Shown: positions 24,287 through 33,439 of the stretch, piece by piece
Numbering within the stretch: the first letter of the stretch is position 1
Layout: the number at the start of each line of letters is the position of its first letter
NCBI GenBank assembly: GCA_013203465.1
Contig: JABMNR010000048.1
Span: 1 to 38,091 of the forward strand
Length of the DNA: 38,091 bases
From: Alphaproteobacteria bacterium
GTDB taxonomy: Bacteria > Pseudomonadota > Alphaproteobacteria > Thalassobaculales > Thalassobaculaceae
Reading direction: 5' to 3'
The notes under the pieces: generated by a model
The model's database searches: none
What the model was told of the DNA's origin: nothing
What the model saw: only the letters and a program-made list of their open reading frames with translations
Program-made: the position numbers and the translations under genes

Positions 24287-27106
24287 TCAGTCGTTGGCCG
24301 CCCCCAACGCCTTCATCAGTACGGCCCGAACCTCGGCCAGCTTGCGCTCGCTGTCGATCTTCAGGCCGAACACGTTCTTGACGTAGAACACGTCGACAAA
24401 CCGTTCACCATAGGTCGAGATCAATGCCGAATGGATCTGCACGCCAGCCCCCGCCATAGCCCGTGTTATGCGCCACAGAACGCCCGGCTCGTCCCGGGCG
24501 TTTATTTCGACCAGGGTGTGGGCGGCGCTGGCCGTGTTATCGATCAGCACCCGCGGCGGCACCTTGAGCGCCCGGGTGCGTTTGCTGATCGTCGGCTTGC
24601 GGGCCTCGATCGCCTCTTCCAGGCGCAGGGTGCCCTCGAGCGCCCGCTCGATCGACGCCACCAGCCTGGCGATCTTGTCCGGCCGGTCGAACGCCGTACG
24701 CCCCTCGTCCTGAATCATGAAGCTGTCCAATGCCATGCCATTGGCCAGCGTGAAGATGCGCGCATCGACCACGTTGGCACCGCACGCCGACATGGCACCG
24801 GCGACACGAGAGAACAATCCCGGATGATCGGTGGCGTAGACCGTCACTTCGGTCGCCTCACGATGGGCATCGACCCGGGTATCGACCGCTAGCGGGGCCT
24901 TGTCGCGGTTGGCTTGCCGGATCAGACGAGCATGGCGGGCGTGGGTCTCGGCATTATAAGCCAGCCAATAGGGCCCATAGCCGAGGGCGGTGTAAGGCTC
25001 GATCTCCTCGGCTGGCCAATCGGGCAACTGCTCGGCCAGCCGCGTCTTGGCCGCCGCGACCCGGCTCTCGATCCCGCGCCGCGCCGATTGACCCGCCAGC
25101 GCCTCGTCGGCGGCGTAGTAGAGATCGCGCAGCAGTTGCGCCTTCCAGCCGTTCCATACATGCGGGCCGACGCCGCGAATGTCCGCCACCGTCAGCACCA
25201 GCAACAGCCGCAGGCGTTCCGGCGATTGGACGACCTTGACGAAATCCTCAACCGTTTTTGGGTCTTGGATGTCGCGCTTGAAGGCGGTGTTGGACATCCA
25301 CAGGTGCCAGCGCACCAGCCACGCGACGGTATCGGTCTCCTCGTCGGTCATGCCGAAACGCGGGCACAGCCGGCGAGCCACCCGCTCGCCGAGAACCGAG
25401 TGATCCCCGCCCCGGCCCTTGGCAATGTCGTGCAGGAACGCCGCCACATACAGCGCCCGACGCGACAGCGCCTTATGGACCACCTCGGTGGCGATCGGCG
25501 CGATCTCCGCCAGCTCCCCCTTCTCAATCGCGTGCAACACACCAAGGCAGACCAGGGTATGCTCGTCGACCGTGTAGACGTGGTACATGTCGAACTGCAT
25601 CTGGGCCATCACCCGACCGAAATCCGGCACGAACTTACCCAGTACCCTGGCCTCACTCATGCGGCGCAGGATGCGTTCCGGCCCCTTCGGGCTCGTTAGC
25701 ATCTCCAGGAACAGCCGGTTGGCCTCCGGATCGCGGCGCAATGCGCGGTCGATGCGGTTCAGGTTCTGGGTAATCAGCCGCAACGCCACCGGATGGATCA
25801 TCGCGTCGCGGGCCTGGGCCTCGTGGAATAGGCGGATGATGTTGACCGGATCGCGTTCGAAGGCATGATCGTCGACGACGGTGACCCGGTCGCCTTCCAT
25901 ACGGAAATCACCGAACCGCGCTTCGCCCCAAAACCGTGGCAAACGCAATCGCGGACGTCGCCGTTTGTGCTCGGCCTCGATCGCGGCGCAAAAGATCCGA
26001 GTCAGGTCGCCGACATCCTTGGCGGTCAGGTAGTAATGTTTCATGAAACGCTCGACCGCAACGGCACCGGCGTGGTCGGTGTAGCCCAGCTTGCGAGCGA
26101 TGATCGGCTGCACATCGAAGGTCAGTCGCTCCTCCGGCCGGCCGGCCAGATAATGAAGGTGGCAACGGATGGTCCAAAGCTGCTTCTGCGCCTTGGCGAA
26201 GCGCCGCGCCTCGTCCAGCGCCAACACGCCACGGCCGACGAGCTCCCTCACGTCATCGACCCGGTAGACGTATTTGCCGATCCAGAACAAGGTGTGCAGG
26301 TCGCGCAAACCCCCTTTGCCGTCCTTGATGTTCGGTTCGACGACGTAACGACTGTCGCCCATGCGATGATGGCGCTCGTCGCTCTCGGCCAGTTTGGCCT
26401 CGACGAAATCGAGCGGCGAGCCGGTGGCCACATCGGCGAAGAACCGATGCCGCATCTCGCCATAGAGATGCGCGTCGCCCCACAGGAAACGGGATTCGAG
26501 AAGCGCTGTGCGGATCGTGATGTCGGCCTTGGCCTGGCGAACGCATTCCTCGGTCGAACGGGTGGAGTGGCCGACCTTCAGGCCAAGATCCCACAGCAGA
26601 TACAGCGTGTATTCGACGATCTGTTCGCCGCGCGCGGTCTGTTTGTAGGGTCTCAGAAACAGCAAATCGACGTCGGATTGTGGTGCCAGCTCGCCACGGC
26701 CATAGCCTCCGACGGCGGCGACGGCGATACGCTCGGCATCCGTCAGGCTGGTGGTTGGGTATTCGCGCCCGGCCGCGTGATCGGCGATCACCCCAAGCAG
26801 CTGGTCCATCAGCCAGGCATGTCCACGCACACAGGCCGCCCCGTCGTTGCTGGTCTCGAAGCGATGACGAATCTCCGTCGTTCCGGCGGCCAGGGCGATC
26901 TTGAGCCGGTCGAGGATCGCCACCCGGCGTGTTACGTCGTTTGCCTCGTCCTTGGCGATCACGGCAATTTCGCCGGCCAGCGTCTCGGTGTCGCACACCG
27001 CCTTGCGGTTCGGCACCCGTTTGCCGGTAACGGCCAAGCCATCGACCACCAGGGCAGCCTTCGCCTCGCGGCGCTCCGAGGGCTCAGCATCAATGACGGC
27101 AGCCAT
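24287..27106 (-). CDS. glnD: Bifunctional uridylyltransferase/uridylyl-removing enzyme GlnD
   Basis: GlnD senses glutamine and adds or removes UMP on PII proteins, controlling nitrogen assimilation. The 939-residue protein has the nucleotidyltransferase domain with GGYGRGELAPQSDVDLLF (about 133-150). The PII-uridylyltransferase central region follows (EPNIKDGKGGLRDLHTLFWI). The HD hydrolase domain has AAFLHDIAKGRGGDHSVLGE. Two C-terminal ACT domains start at TVYATDHPGLFSRVAGAMSA and LVEINARDEPGVLWRITRAM. All parts of the active enzyme are present at normal length. The ATG at 27106 follows AAAGGA at good distance. It is divergent from the FOXRED1-like gene and precedes murJ. Confidence 0.97.
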   Translation of the reverse strand: MAAVIDAEPSERREAKAALVVDGLAVTGKRVPNRKAVCDTETLAGEIAVIAKDEANDVTRRVAILDRLKIALAAGTTEIRHRFETSNDGAACVRGHAWLMDQLLGVIADHAAGREYPTTSLTDAERIAVAAVGGYGRGELAPQSDVDLLFLRPYKQTARGEQIVEYTLYLLWDLGLKVGHSTRSTEECVRQAKADITIRTALLESRFLWGDAHLYGEMRHRFFADVATGSPLDFVEAKLAESDERHHRMGDSRYVVEPNIKDGKGGLRDLHTLFWIGKYVYRVDDVRELVGRGVLALDEARRFAKAQKQLWTIRCHLHYLAGRPEERLTFDVQPIIARKLGYTDHAGAVAVERFMKHYYLTAKDVGDLTRIFCAAIEAEHKRRRPRLRLPRFWGEARFGDFRMEGDRVTVVDDHAFERDPVNIIRLFHEAQARDAMIHPVALRLITQNLNRIDRALRRDPEANRLFLEMLTSPKGPERILRRMSEARVLGKFVPDFGRVMAQMQFDMYHVYTVDEHTLVCLGVLHAIEKGELAEIAPIATEVVHKALSRRALYVAAFLHDIAKGRGGDHSVLGERVARRLCPRFGMTDEETDTVAWLVRWHLWMSNTAFKRDIQDPKTVEDFVKVVQSPERLRLLLVLTVADIRGVGPHVWNGWKAQLLRDLYYAADEALAGQSARRGIESRVAAAKTRLAEQLPDWPAEEIEPYTALGYGPYWLAYNAETHARHARLIRQANRDKAPLAVDTRVDAHREATEVTVYATDHPGLFSRVAGAMSACGANVVDARIFTLANGMALDSFMIQDEGRTAFDRPDKIARLVASIERALEGTLRLEEAIEARKPTISKRTRALKVPPRVLIDNTASAAHTLVEINARDEPGVLWRITRAMAGAGVQIHSALISTYGERFVDVFYVKNVFGLKIDSERKLAEVRAVLMKALGAAND

Positions 27107-27217
27107 TCATATTCCTTTCGACGTCTCCCTTGGTCTCCGCGCGCAGGATAGGGATCGGACGACGCGAACGCTACGACCGGCTTGCGAGCCGGCCGCAAAT
27201 CCCCGACGCTCGCCATC

Positions 27218-28408
27218 ATGAACGCGACACAGGATCGTGCAGAAGTGGTGATCGTCGGCGGTGGGGCCGTGGGTTCGGCCACCGCGTATTTCCTGGCGAC
27301 GGACCCCGATTTCACGGGCCATATCGTCGTGGTGGAGCGTGACCCGACCTACGCCCGCGCCTCGACCCCGCTGTCGGTCGGCGGCATCCGTCAGCAATTC
27401 TCGATCCGCGAGAACGTTGAGATCGGCTTGTTCGCCCGCGCCTTTATCGGACAAGCCCCGGAACTCTTGGCGGTGGATGGTGAGGCGCCCGATCTCGGCT
27501 TCGTCGAGGGCGGCTACCTGTTTCTTGCCTCCGAGGAAAACCGCGCGATCCTCGCCGAGAACCACGCCGTCCAGACCGAGGCCGGCGCCACCATCGTTTG
27601 GCTGGACACCGATGCGCTGACGGAACGGTTTCCCTGGATCAACACCGATGGGCTCGCCGCCGGCACCCTGGGCGAGCGCGGCGAGGGGTGGATCGACCCG
27701 AACACCCTGTTGCAGGCATTCAAGCGCAAGGCCCGATCGCTCGGCGTGCGGTACGTCACCGGCGAGGTGACGGCGATCGATAGGATCGGCGGCAAGGTCG
27801 AAGGCGTCCGCCTCGCCGACGGCAGCCGCATTGCCTGCGGACACTGCGTTATCGCGTCGGGCGCCAATTCCGGCGCCGTAGCCAGACTGGCCGGTGTCGA
27901 GCTCGCGGTCGGCCCGCGTATCCGCACGGTCTATCAAATTGATTGCCGCACTCCGTTGAAGCCGCGCCTGCCGCTCACCATCGACACCACGGGCGTGTTT
28001 GTCCGACCCGAAGGCACCGGCTATGTCTGCGGCGTCTCGCCGCCCGAGGACGACGACCCCGAAAGCTGGGCGATCGAAGTCGACTGGCGGTGGTTCGAAG
28101 AGGTGGTGTGGCCATCGATCGCCCACCGCATCCCGGCGTTCGAGGCGATCAAGCTGACCGGCGCCTGGGCCGGGCCTTACGATTACCACGCCCTCGACCA
28201 GAACGCGGTGATCGGCCGCCACCCGGAGATCGGCAACCTTCTCATGGCCACCGGTTTCTCCGGCCACGGCCTGCAGCAGTCGCCGGCGGCGGGACGGGCG
28301 ATCGCCGAGTTGATCACCCATCGAGCGTATCAGACCCTCGATCTGACCCGGTTCGGCTACGAGCGGGTGTTGGCAGGCAAACCGTTACGAGAGCGGAATA
28401 TCGTGTAG
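27218..28408 (+). CDS. FAD-dependent oxidoreductase of the DAO family, FOXRED1-like
   Basis: The flavoprotein has about 396 residues. The N-terminal Rossmann motif is VVIVGGGAVGSATAYFL, with the dinucleotide-binding acid in VVVERD. From memory it is strikingly like human FOXRED1, a mitochondrial complex I assembly factor. Shared segments include STPLSVGGIRQQFS, FPWINTDGLAAGTLGERGEG, WAGPYDYHALDQNAVIG, ATGFSGHGLQQSPAAGRAIA and an ending close to NIV. The family also contains sarcosine and D-amino-acid oxidases, so it may instead oxidise an amino or imino acid. The ATG at 27218 fits the family N-terminus; a start at 27182 is possible. A DapA-like gene follows after 96 bases. Confidence 0.88.
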   Translation: MNATQDRAEVVIVGGGAVGSATAYFLATDPDFTGHIVVVERDPTYARASTPLSVGGIRQQFSIRENVEIGLFARAFIGQAPELLAVDGEAPDLGFVEGGYLFLASEENRAILAENHAVQTEAGATIVWLDTDALTERFPWINTDGLAAGTLGERGEGWIDPNTLLQAFKRKARSLGVRYVTGEVTAIDRIGGKVEGVRLADGSRIACGHCVIASGANSGAVARLAGVELAVGPRIRTVYQIDCRTPLKPRLPLTIDTTGVFVRPEGTGYVCGVSPPEDDDPESWAIEVDWRWFEEVVWPSIAHRIPAFEAIKLTGAWAGPYDYHALDQNAVIGRHPEIGNLLMATGFSGHGLQQSPAAGRAIAELITHRAYQTLDLTRFGYERVLAGKPLRERNIV

Positions 28409-28504
28409 CCAACCAAACAGTCTCCTTACCGCATCACGTCCTTGGTTGGCGCGAACCCGACGACGGCGTAGGCTATTGGCCACACAAGTTTCCGGGAGGA
28501 TGTG

Positions 28505-29467
28505 ATGACCGCGCCATTGCCGTTTCAGCCCCGGGGCGTCATTCCCGCCTGTCTGCTGCCGTTCGACCGCGATCTGGCGATCGACGAGCCGGCGTTTCGC
28601 GCCCACCTGAACGATGTCGGCGCCGTCGACGGTATCACCGCGATCACCATCAACGCTCACGCCACAGAGGTCGCCACCTGTTCGATCGAGGAACAGGAGC
28701 GGGTCATGGCGATCACCATGGAGGAGGTCGGCGACCGCCTGCCCGTGGTGCACGGGGTCTATGCCGACGGCTCGCATCAGGCGGCGCGGATCGCCAGACG
28801 CGCCCAGCGCGATGGTGCCGGCGCGCTGTTGGTGTTTCCGTCGAACACGCTCGGCATGGGCGGGCAGCTACGGCCGGAGATGGCTCTCGCCCACCTCAAG
28901 GCCATCGCCGACGCCTCGGACCTGCCGATCATCATCTTTCAGTATCCGCTCGCCGGCGGCCTCGGCTATCCGGTCGATACCTTGCTGCGGATGTGCGACG
29001 CCGTGCCGACGGTGGTCGCCATTAAGGATTGGTGCAACGACGCCAAGCAGCACGAACAGCAACTGCGCGAGCTGCACGCCCTGTCGCGCCGGGTCAACGT
29101 GCTGTCGACCCACAGCTCCTGGCTGCTGTCGTCGCTGGTGCTCGGCTGCGACGGACTGCTCTCCGGGGCCGGCAGCGTGATCGCGGCGCTTCAAGTCGCG
29201 CTGTTCAACGCCGTGCAGGCGGGCGATCTGGCCGAGGCGCGGCGCATCGCCGACCGCATCTATCCGACGACGCGGGCGTTCTACGACCCGCCGTTCCTCG
29301 ACATGCACAACCGCATGAAGCACGCGCTGGTCCATCTCGGCCGGCTGCGCGAGGCCCATGTGCGCCCGCCGCTGATGAAGCTGCCGGATGCCGAGATCCG
29401 ACGCATCGGCCACGCCATGGACGCCGCCGGCCTGACCGGCGAGACGGTGTATTCAAAGGTGGCGTGA
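28505..29467 (+). CDS. Dihydrodipicolinate synthase/N-acetylneuraminate lyase family protein
   Basis: The class I aldolase of 320 residues has the TIM-barrel layout. The Schiff-base lysine is Lys174 in VVAIKDWCNDA, and the barrel tyrosine Tyr147 is in IIIFQYPLAGG. The glycine-rich G-x-x-E region is GITAITINAHATEVATCSIE, different from the GTTGE of true DapA. It is therefore unlikely to make dihydrodipicolinate; this family also includes keto-acid aldolases, dehydratases and deaminases. The ATG at 28505 follows GGGAGGA; a GTG one codon earlier is an alternative. It lies 96 bases after the FAD oxidoreductase, suggesting a shared catabolic route. Hydroxyproline-type degradation is one candidate, unproven. 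Confidence 0.85.
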   Translation: MTAPLPFQPRGVIPACLLPFDRDLAIDEPAFRAHLNDVGAVDGITAITINAHATEVATCSIEEQERVMAITMEEVGDRLPVVHGVYADGSHQAARIARRAQRDGAGALLVFPSNTLGMGGQLRPEMALAHLKAIADASDLPIIIFQYPLAGGLGYPVDTLLRMCDAVPTVVAIKDWCNDAKQHEQQLRELHALSRRVNVLSTHSSWLLSSLVLGCDGLLSGAGSVIAALQVALFNAVQAGDLAEARRIADRIYPTTRAFYDPPFLDMHNRMKHALVHLGRLREAHVRPPLMKLPDAEIRRIGHAMDAAGLTGETVYSKVA

Positions 29468-29494
29468 GACCCGCTGTCAGGGTCGCGCTGGTAC

Positions 29495-29908
29495 TTAATC
29501 CGCTGCGTACTGCTTCAGGAATTCCTCGCTGGGCGGAATCGGCTTGATCACGTCGATCAGAACACCATTCGGATCGCGGGTGATGAAGTGTCGTTGGCCA
29601 AAGGGCTCATCTCTCAACGAAAGCAGGATCGGCAACCCCTTTTCCCGCATGTGCCGGAACTCCGAATCGATGTCTTCGACCTCGAAGTTGATCAACAGAC
29701 CGGACGCGCGGCCGCGGCCTTCCTCGGGAATTGTGACATGATCCCCATGCAGGATCGCGATGTTCACCGTCTCGTCCTCACGCGACTTCAGGTGAATGTA
29801 CCAATCGCTCTCGAAACTCGGCTCGAAGCGAAAATAGTCCCGGTAGAACTGGGCCGTTCCGATCACATCATCGGTCATGAGCACCGGGTAGAACTGCGTG
29901 CATTTCAT
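29495..29908 (-). CDS. VOC-family (glyoxalase/bleomycin-resistance-like) protein
   Basis: The 137-residue protein has one vicinal-oxygen-chelate fold made of two beta-alpha-beta-beta-beta halves. The N-terminal half is [20 protein letters not shown], then [10 protein letters not shown]; the C-terminal half is [20 protein letters not shown] and [19 protein letters not shown]. The family includes glyoxalases, dioxygenases and antibiotic-binding proteins; the substrate cannot be told. The ATG at 29908 (MKCTQFYPV), preceded by GAGAG, fits the family better than an in-frame extension to 30073, which would run through the operators into the divergent TetR gene. It is most likely the target of that TetR regulator, with two operators in the shared 70-base gap. 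Confidence 0.88.
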   Translation of the reverse strand: MKCTQFYPVLMTDDVIGTAQFYRDYFRFEPSFESDWYIHLKSREDETVNIAILHGDHVTIPEEGRGRASGLLINFEVEDIDSEFRHMREKGLPILLSLRDEPFGQRHFITRDPNGVLIDVIKPIPPSEEFLKQYAAD

Positions 29909-29932
29909 TGCTTTCACTCTCACGAAATTAAA

Positions 29933-29981
29933 CATACAGTCTGCATGCATGTAATTTATTAACATACAGGCTGAATGTATG
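29933..29981. promoter_or_regulatory. Two tandem operator-like repeats between VOC and TetR genes
   Basis: Two 19-bp copies, CATACAGTCTGCATGCATG (29933-29951) and CATACAGGCTGAATGTATG (29963-29981), match at 16 of 19 positions. Each is partly palindromic, with arms CATACA and TGTATG (or TGCATG) around seven bases. The copies start 30 bp apart, about three helical turns, so proteins would bind on the same face. The second copy ends on the TetR start codon (ATG 29979-29981). They are the likely binding sites of the adjacent TetR protein and would control both divergent genes. Confidence 0.7.
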
Positions 29982-30575
29982 CAAAAAAATTTCACGCGAC
30001 GCTCGAACAAAGAACGCACCGAGGCCACCCGCGCTGCGCTGATTGCAGCAGCTCGCATGTTGTTCGTGGACAAGGGCTACGCTGACACCAGCACGCCAGA
30101 GATCGTTAATGCGGCAAAGGTGACCCGCGGCGCGCTCTACCACCATTTTGCCGACAAGGCCGATCTGTTCCGGGCGGTGGTGGAACGTGAGGCACAAGCT
30201 GTTGCGGAACAGATCGAGCGAAACACAACAGAACCCACCTCTGCGCTCAACGCCCTCGCTAGCGGGGCAACTGCCTATTTCAACGCCATGGCGATACCTG
30301 GACGGGTACGCTTGCTATTGCTCGACGGACCGTATGCGCTCGGGCACACCGAGATGCATCGGATCGACCAGAACACTGGCGGCGAAAAGCTGCGGCAAGG
30401 GTTGGCCTTCGCCCTTGACGATAACAATCGGACGAATGTTTCGTTGGACGCACTAGCCGACGTGCTCTCCGCCGCCTTCGACCGCGCCGCGCTTGCAATT
30501 ACCGACGGAAAAAACGCCGACGAATACAAAGCCGCCATTCAATTAATTCTAAACCGATTGCTGAAACCGGATTGA
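29979..30575 (+). CDS. TetR-family transcriptional regulator
   Basis: The 198-residue regulator has an N-terminal helix-turn-helix at about 15-60: [20 protein letters not shown], then [20 protein letters not shown] and [16 protein letters not shown]. The C-terminal ligand-binding domain is helical with no recognisable ligand. The ATG at 29979 lies inside the second operator copy, so bound repressor would cover its own start region. It is divergent from the VOC gene, which it probably represses. Its stop is one base from the stop of convergent mutS, with no room for a terminator. Confidence 0.93.
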   Translation: MQKNFTRRSNKERTEATRAALIAAARMLFVDKGYADTSTPEIVNAAKVTRGALYHHFADKADLFRAVVEREAQAVAEQIERNTTEPTSALNALASGATAYFNAMAIPGRVRLLLLDGPYALGHTEMHRIDQNTGGEKLRQGLAFALDDNNRTNVSLDALADVLSAAFDRAALAITDGKNADEYKAAIQLILNRLLKPD

Positions 30576-30576
30576 G

Positions 30577-33273
30577 TTATTCAGCAGTTAGCTTGCCCCG
30601 CAGCGCATACAGCGCCTCCAGCGCCTCGCGCGGGGTCATCGCGTCCGGGTTGAGGCCGGCCAGCGCCTGTTCCACGGCGCCTGGTCCAGTCGATGCCGCG
30701 GGCGGTTTCGCGGCGGCGCTGAACAGCGGCAGGTCGTCGATCAACGTGATCGCCGCCTTGCCCTGCTCCCCCGCCTCCAGCCGTTTCAGAACATCCTCGG
30801 CCCGGCGCACCACGGCCTCCGGCAGCCCGGCCAACTTGGCGACGTGAATGCCGTAGGAACGATCCGCCGCCCCGGCGATCACCTCATGCAGGAACACGAT
30901 GTCGTCCTTCCACTCCTTGACCGCCATGGTGTGGCAACTTAGCGCCTGCAACCGATCGGCCAGGGCGGTCAGTTCGTGATAGTGGGTGGCGAACAACGCC
31001 CGGCAGCGGTTGGTCTCGTGCAGATGCTCGACCGTCGCCCAGGCGATCGACAACCCGTCGAAGGTGGCGGTGCCCCGGCCGATCTCGTCGAGGATCACCA
31101 GGGCGCGCGGCCCGGCCTGGTTCAGGATCGCGGCGGTCTCGACCATCTCGACCATGAAGGTCGAGCGCCCGCGCGCCAGATCGTCGGCCGCTCCCACGCG
31201 GCTGAATAACCGATCGACCACCCCCAGCCGGACCCGGCGCGCCGGCACGAAGGCGCCGATCTGCGCCAGGATGGCGATCAACGCGTTCTGCCGCAGGAAG
31301 GTCGACTTGCCCGCCATGTTCGGGCCGGTCACCAGCCACACCCGGTCGTCGGAACCGAGCGCGCAGTCGTTGGCGACGAAGGCGCCGGGCCCGTCGGGCA
31401 ACATCGCCTCGACCACCGGATGCCGTCCGCCCTCGACCTCGAAGCCGGCTCCGTCGTCGACCATCGGCCGGCTCCAATCGCGGACAACCGCAAGATCGGC
31501 CAACGCCGCCGCCACGTCCAGCCGCGCCAGGGCCGCCGCCGCCAGGGCGATGGCGTCGCTCTCCGCCAGCGTGACCGCCAATAGTTCCTGAAACACCGCC
31601 AACTCGACCGCCAATGCCTTGTCGGCGGCGCTGGACAGCTCCTTCTCCAGTTCGCCCAGCTCGACCGTGGTGAAGCGTGCGGCGTTGGCCATCGTCTGGC
31701 GGTGGATAAACCCCTCGCGGCCCATCAGCTTGTCGGCATGGGCAGCGGTCACCTCGATGAAATAGCCGAGCACGTTGTTGTGCTTGACCTTCAGGCCCGT
31801 GACCTTGGTCGCCTCGACATAGGTTGCCTGCAGGGCGGCGATCAGCCGCCGGCTCTCGTCGCGCAGGCCGCGCAATCGGTCCAGCTCCGGCGCGTACCCG
31901 GCGGCGATAAACCCGCCATCGCGCACCAACAGCGGCAGCTCCTCGGCCAACGCCCGGCTTAGGGTGTCAACCAAGGCCGCGTGTTCGCCCAGATCGTCCA
32001 CCGCGTCGCCAACGGCGGCAGGCGGGGGTTGCAGCGGCCCGGCCGCCGCGATCGCCGCGCGCACCGGCCCGATCTGCGTCAACGCGTCGCGGATCGCCGC
32101 CAGATCGCGCGGCCCGCCCCGGTCAAGCGCCAAGCGGGACAGCGCGCGATCCATATCCGGAATCCGCGCCAACACCACACGCAGGTCCGTACGCGCACGC
32201 TCGACGGTGACGAAGAACCCCACCGCATCGAGCCGCGTGGCGATCGCCGCGGGATCAGTCAATGGCGCCGACAGCCTCGCGGACAACAGGCGGGCGCCCG
32301 CACCGGTCACCGTTCGGTCGATGGTGGCGAGCAGGCTGCCCGCCCGGTCGCCCGATAACGTTCGGGTAAGCTCCAGGTTGCGGCGGGTAGCGGCGTCGAT
32401 TTCCATCACCCCGCCGGGCCGCCATCGCCGTGGCTGGCTCAAACGGGGCATTTTGCCTTTCTGGGTCAGCTCCAAATAGTCGACCAGGGCGCCGGCCGCC
32501 GATAGCTCGGCCCGCTCGAACGCGCCAAAGGCGTCCAATGCGGCCACTCCATACAACGCCTCCAGCCGGCGGCGGCCGTTCTCGCTGTCGAACCGCGCGC
32601 TTGGCAGTGGTGCCAGCGCCGGGCGCCAGTCCGACAGCGTCATGGCCAGTCGCCCATCCGCCACCAGCGCCTCCGATAGCAGCAGCTCGGACGGCGCCAG
32701 CCGCGCGAGCGTCGCCTCAAGGCCGCTTACGGTGACCGGCTGGGCTTGGAAATCGCCGGTCGACATGTCGACCCAGGCGAGACCGAGCCCACCGCCGGCC
32801 TCGGCCAGCGCCGCCAGATAATTGTTCCGGCGGCTGTCCAGCAACGTGTCCTCGGTCAGCGTGCCCGGGGTGACGATCCGGATCACGCCGCGCTTCACGA
32901 TCGACTTGCCGCCGCGCTTCTTGGCCTCGGCCGGGTCTTCCATCTGTTCGCACACCGCGACCCGGAAGCCCTTGCGGATCAGCCGCGCCAGATAGGCTTC
33001 GGCGCTGTGATGCGGCACGCCGCACATCGGGATCGGCTCACCCTGGTGCTCACCGCGCTTGGTCAACGTGATGTCGAGCGCTTGGGCAGCGGCGACCGCG
33101 TCCTCGAAGAACAGCTCATAGAAATCGCCCATCCGATAGAACAACAGACAGCCCGGATGCGCCCGCTTGACCTCGAAGAACTGCTCGAACATCGGCGTGG
33201 CACCGACGGCGCGGGCCTCGATACGCGCGAGGATATCGGCGTCGGTTGCAGGAGAGGATTGTGGTGCGCTCAC
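30577..33273 (-). CDS. mutS: DNA mismatch repair protein MutS
   Basis: MutS recognises mismatched bases and starts mismatch repair. From the GTG at 33273 it has 898 residues, within the usual range. The mismatch-binding domain has the Phe-x-Glu motif in [15 protein letters not shown]. The connector, lever and clamp regions follow. The C-terminal ATPase has Walker [16 protein letters not shown] and Walker [20 protein letters not shown], then [15 protein letters not shown]. The start is uncertain: a GTG at 33348 gives a longer N-terminus unlike the family, and the chosen GTG lacks a good Shine-Dalgarno. It converges with TetR (one base between stops) and is divergent from maeB. Confidence 0.97.
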   Translation of the reverse strand: MSAPQSSPATDADILARIEARAVGATPMFEQFFEVKRAHPGCLLFYRMGDFYELFFEDAVAAAQALDITLTKRGEHQGEPIPMCGVPHHSAEAYLARLIRKGFRVAVCEQMEDPAEAKKRGGKSIVKRGVIRIVTPGTLTEDTLLDSRRNNYLAALAEAGGGLGLAWVDMSTGDFQAQPVTVSGLEATLARLAPSELLLSEALVADGRLAMTLSDWRPALAPLPSARFDSENGRRRLEALYGVAALDAFGAFERAELSAAGALVDYLELTQKGKMPRLSQPRRWRPGGVMEIDAATRRNLELTRTLSGDRAGSLLATIDRTVTGAGARLLSARLSAPLTDPAAIATRLDAVGFFVTVERARTDLRVVLARIPDMDRALSRLALDRGGPRDLAAIRDALTQIGPVRAAIAAAGPLQPPPAAVGDAVDDLGEHAALVDTLSRALAEELPLLVRDGGFIAAGYAPELDRLRGLRDESRRLIAALQATYVEATKVTGLKVKHNNVLGYFIEVTAAHADKLMGREGFIHRQTMANAARFTTVELGELEKELSSAADKALAVELAVFQELLAVTLAESDAIALAAAALARLDVAAALADLAVVRDWSRPMVDDGAGFEVEGGRHPVVEAMLPDGPGAFVANDCALGSDDRVWLVTGPNMAGKSTFLRQNALIAILAQIGAFVPARRVRLGVVDRLFSRVGAADDLARGRSTFMVEMVETAAILNQAGPRALVILDEIGRGTATFDGLSIAWATVEHLHETNRCRALFATHYHELTALADRLQALSCHTMAVKEWKDDIVFLHEVIAGAADRSYGIHVAKLAGLPEAVVRRAEDVLKRLEAGEQGKAAITLIDDLPLFSAAAKPPAASTGPGAVEQALAGLNPDAMTPREALEALYALRGKLTAE

Positions 33274-33439
33274 GGGTGGTTCGAACTCGGACTGATGGAT
33301 TGACGAATGGTTGGCGGACCCTAGCACGCGAGCGGCGCGGATCGCCACGTCGAGCGGGGCTTTCCCAGCTCCCCGGCGACAGGTAACGTGGTGACAATCA
33401 AATCAAGAAAACACCCACAGGGACGGCCAAGGAAACGCC

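Noticed and set aside
27107-28321. Long open frame antisense to the FAD oxidoreductase
   Set aside because: It is a GC-rich shadow: composition is biased, no family is recognisable, and the plus-strand protein is clearly conserved.
29909-30073. N-terminal extension of the VOC protein
   Set aside because: It would run through both operators and the TetR start, and the extra residues are unlike the family.
33280-33300. tRNA T-arm-like GGTTCGAAC
   Set aside because: The flanks do not pair into a T stem and no anticodon or acceptor arm is present.
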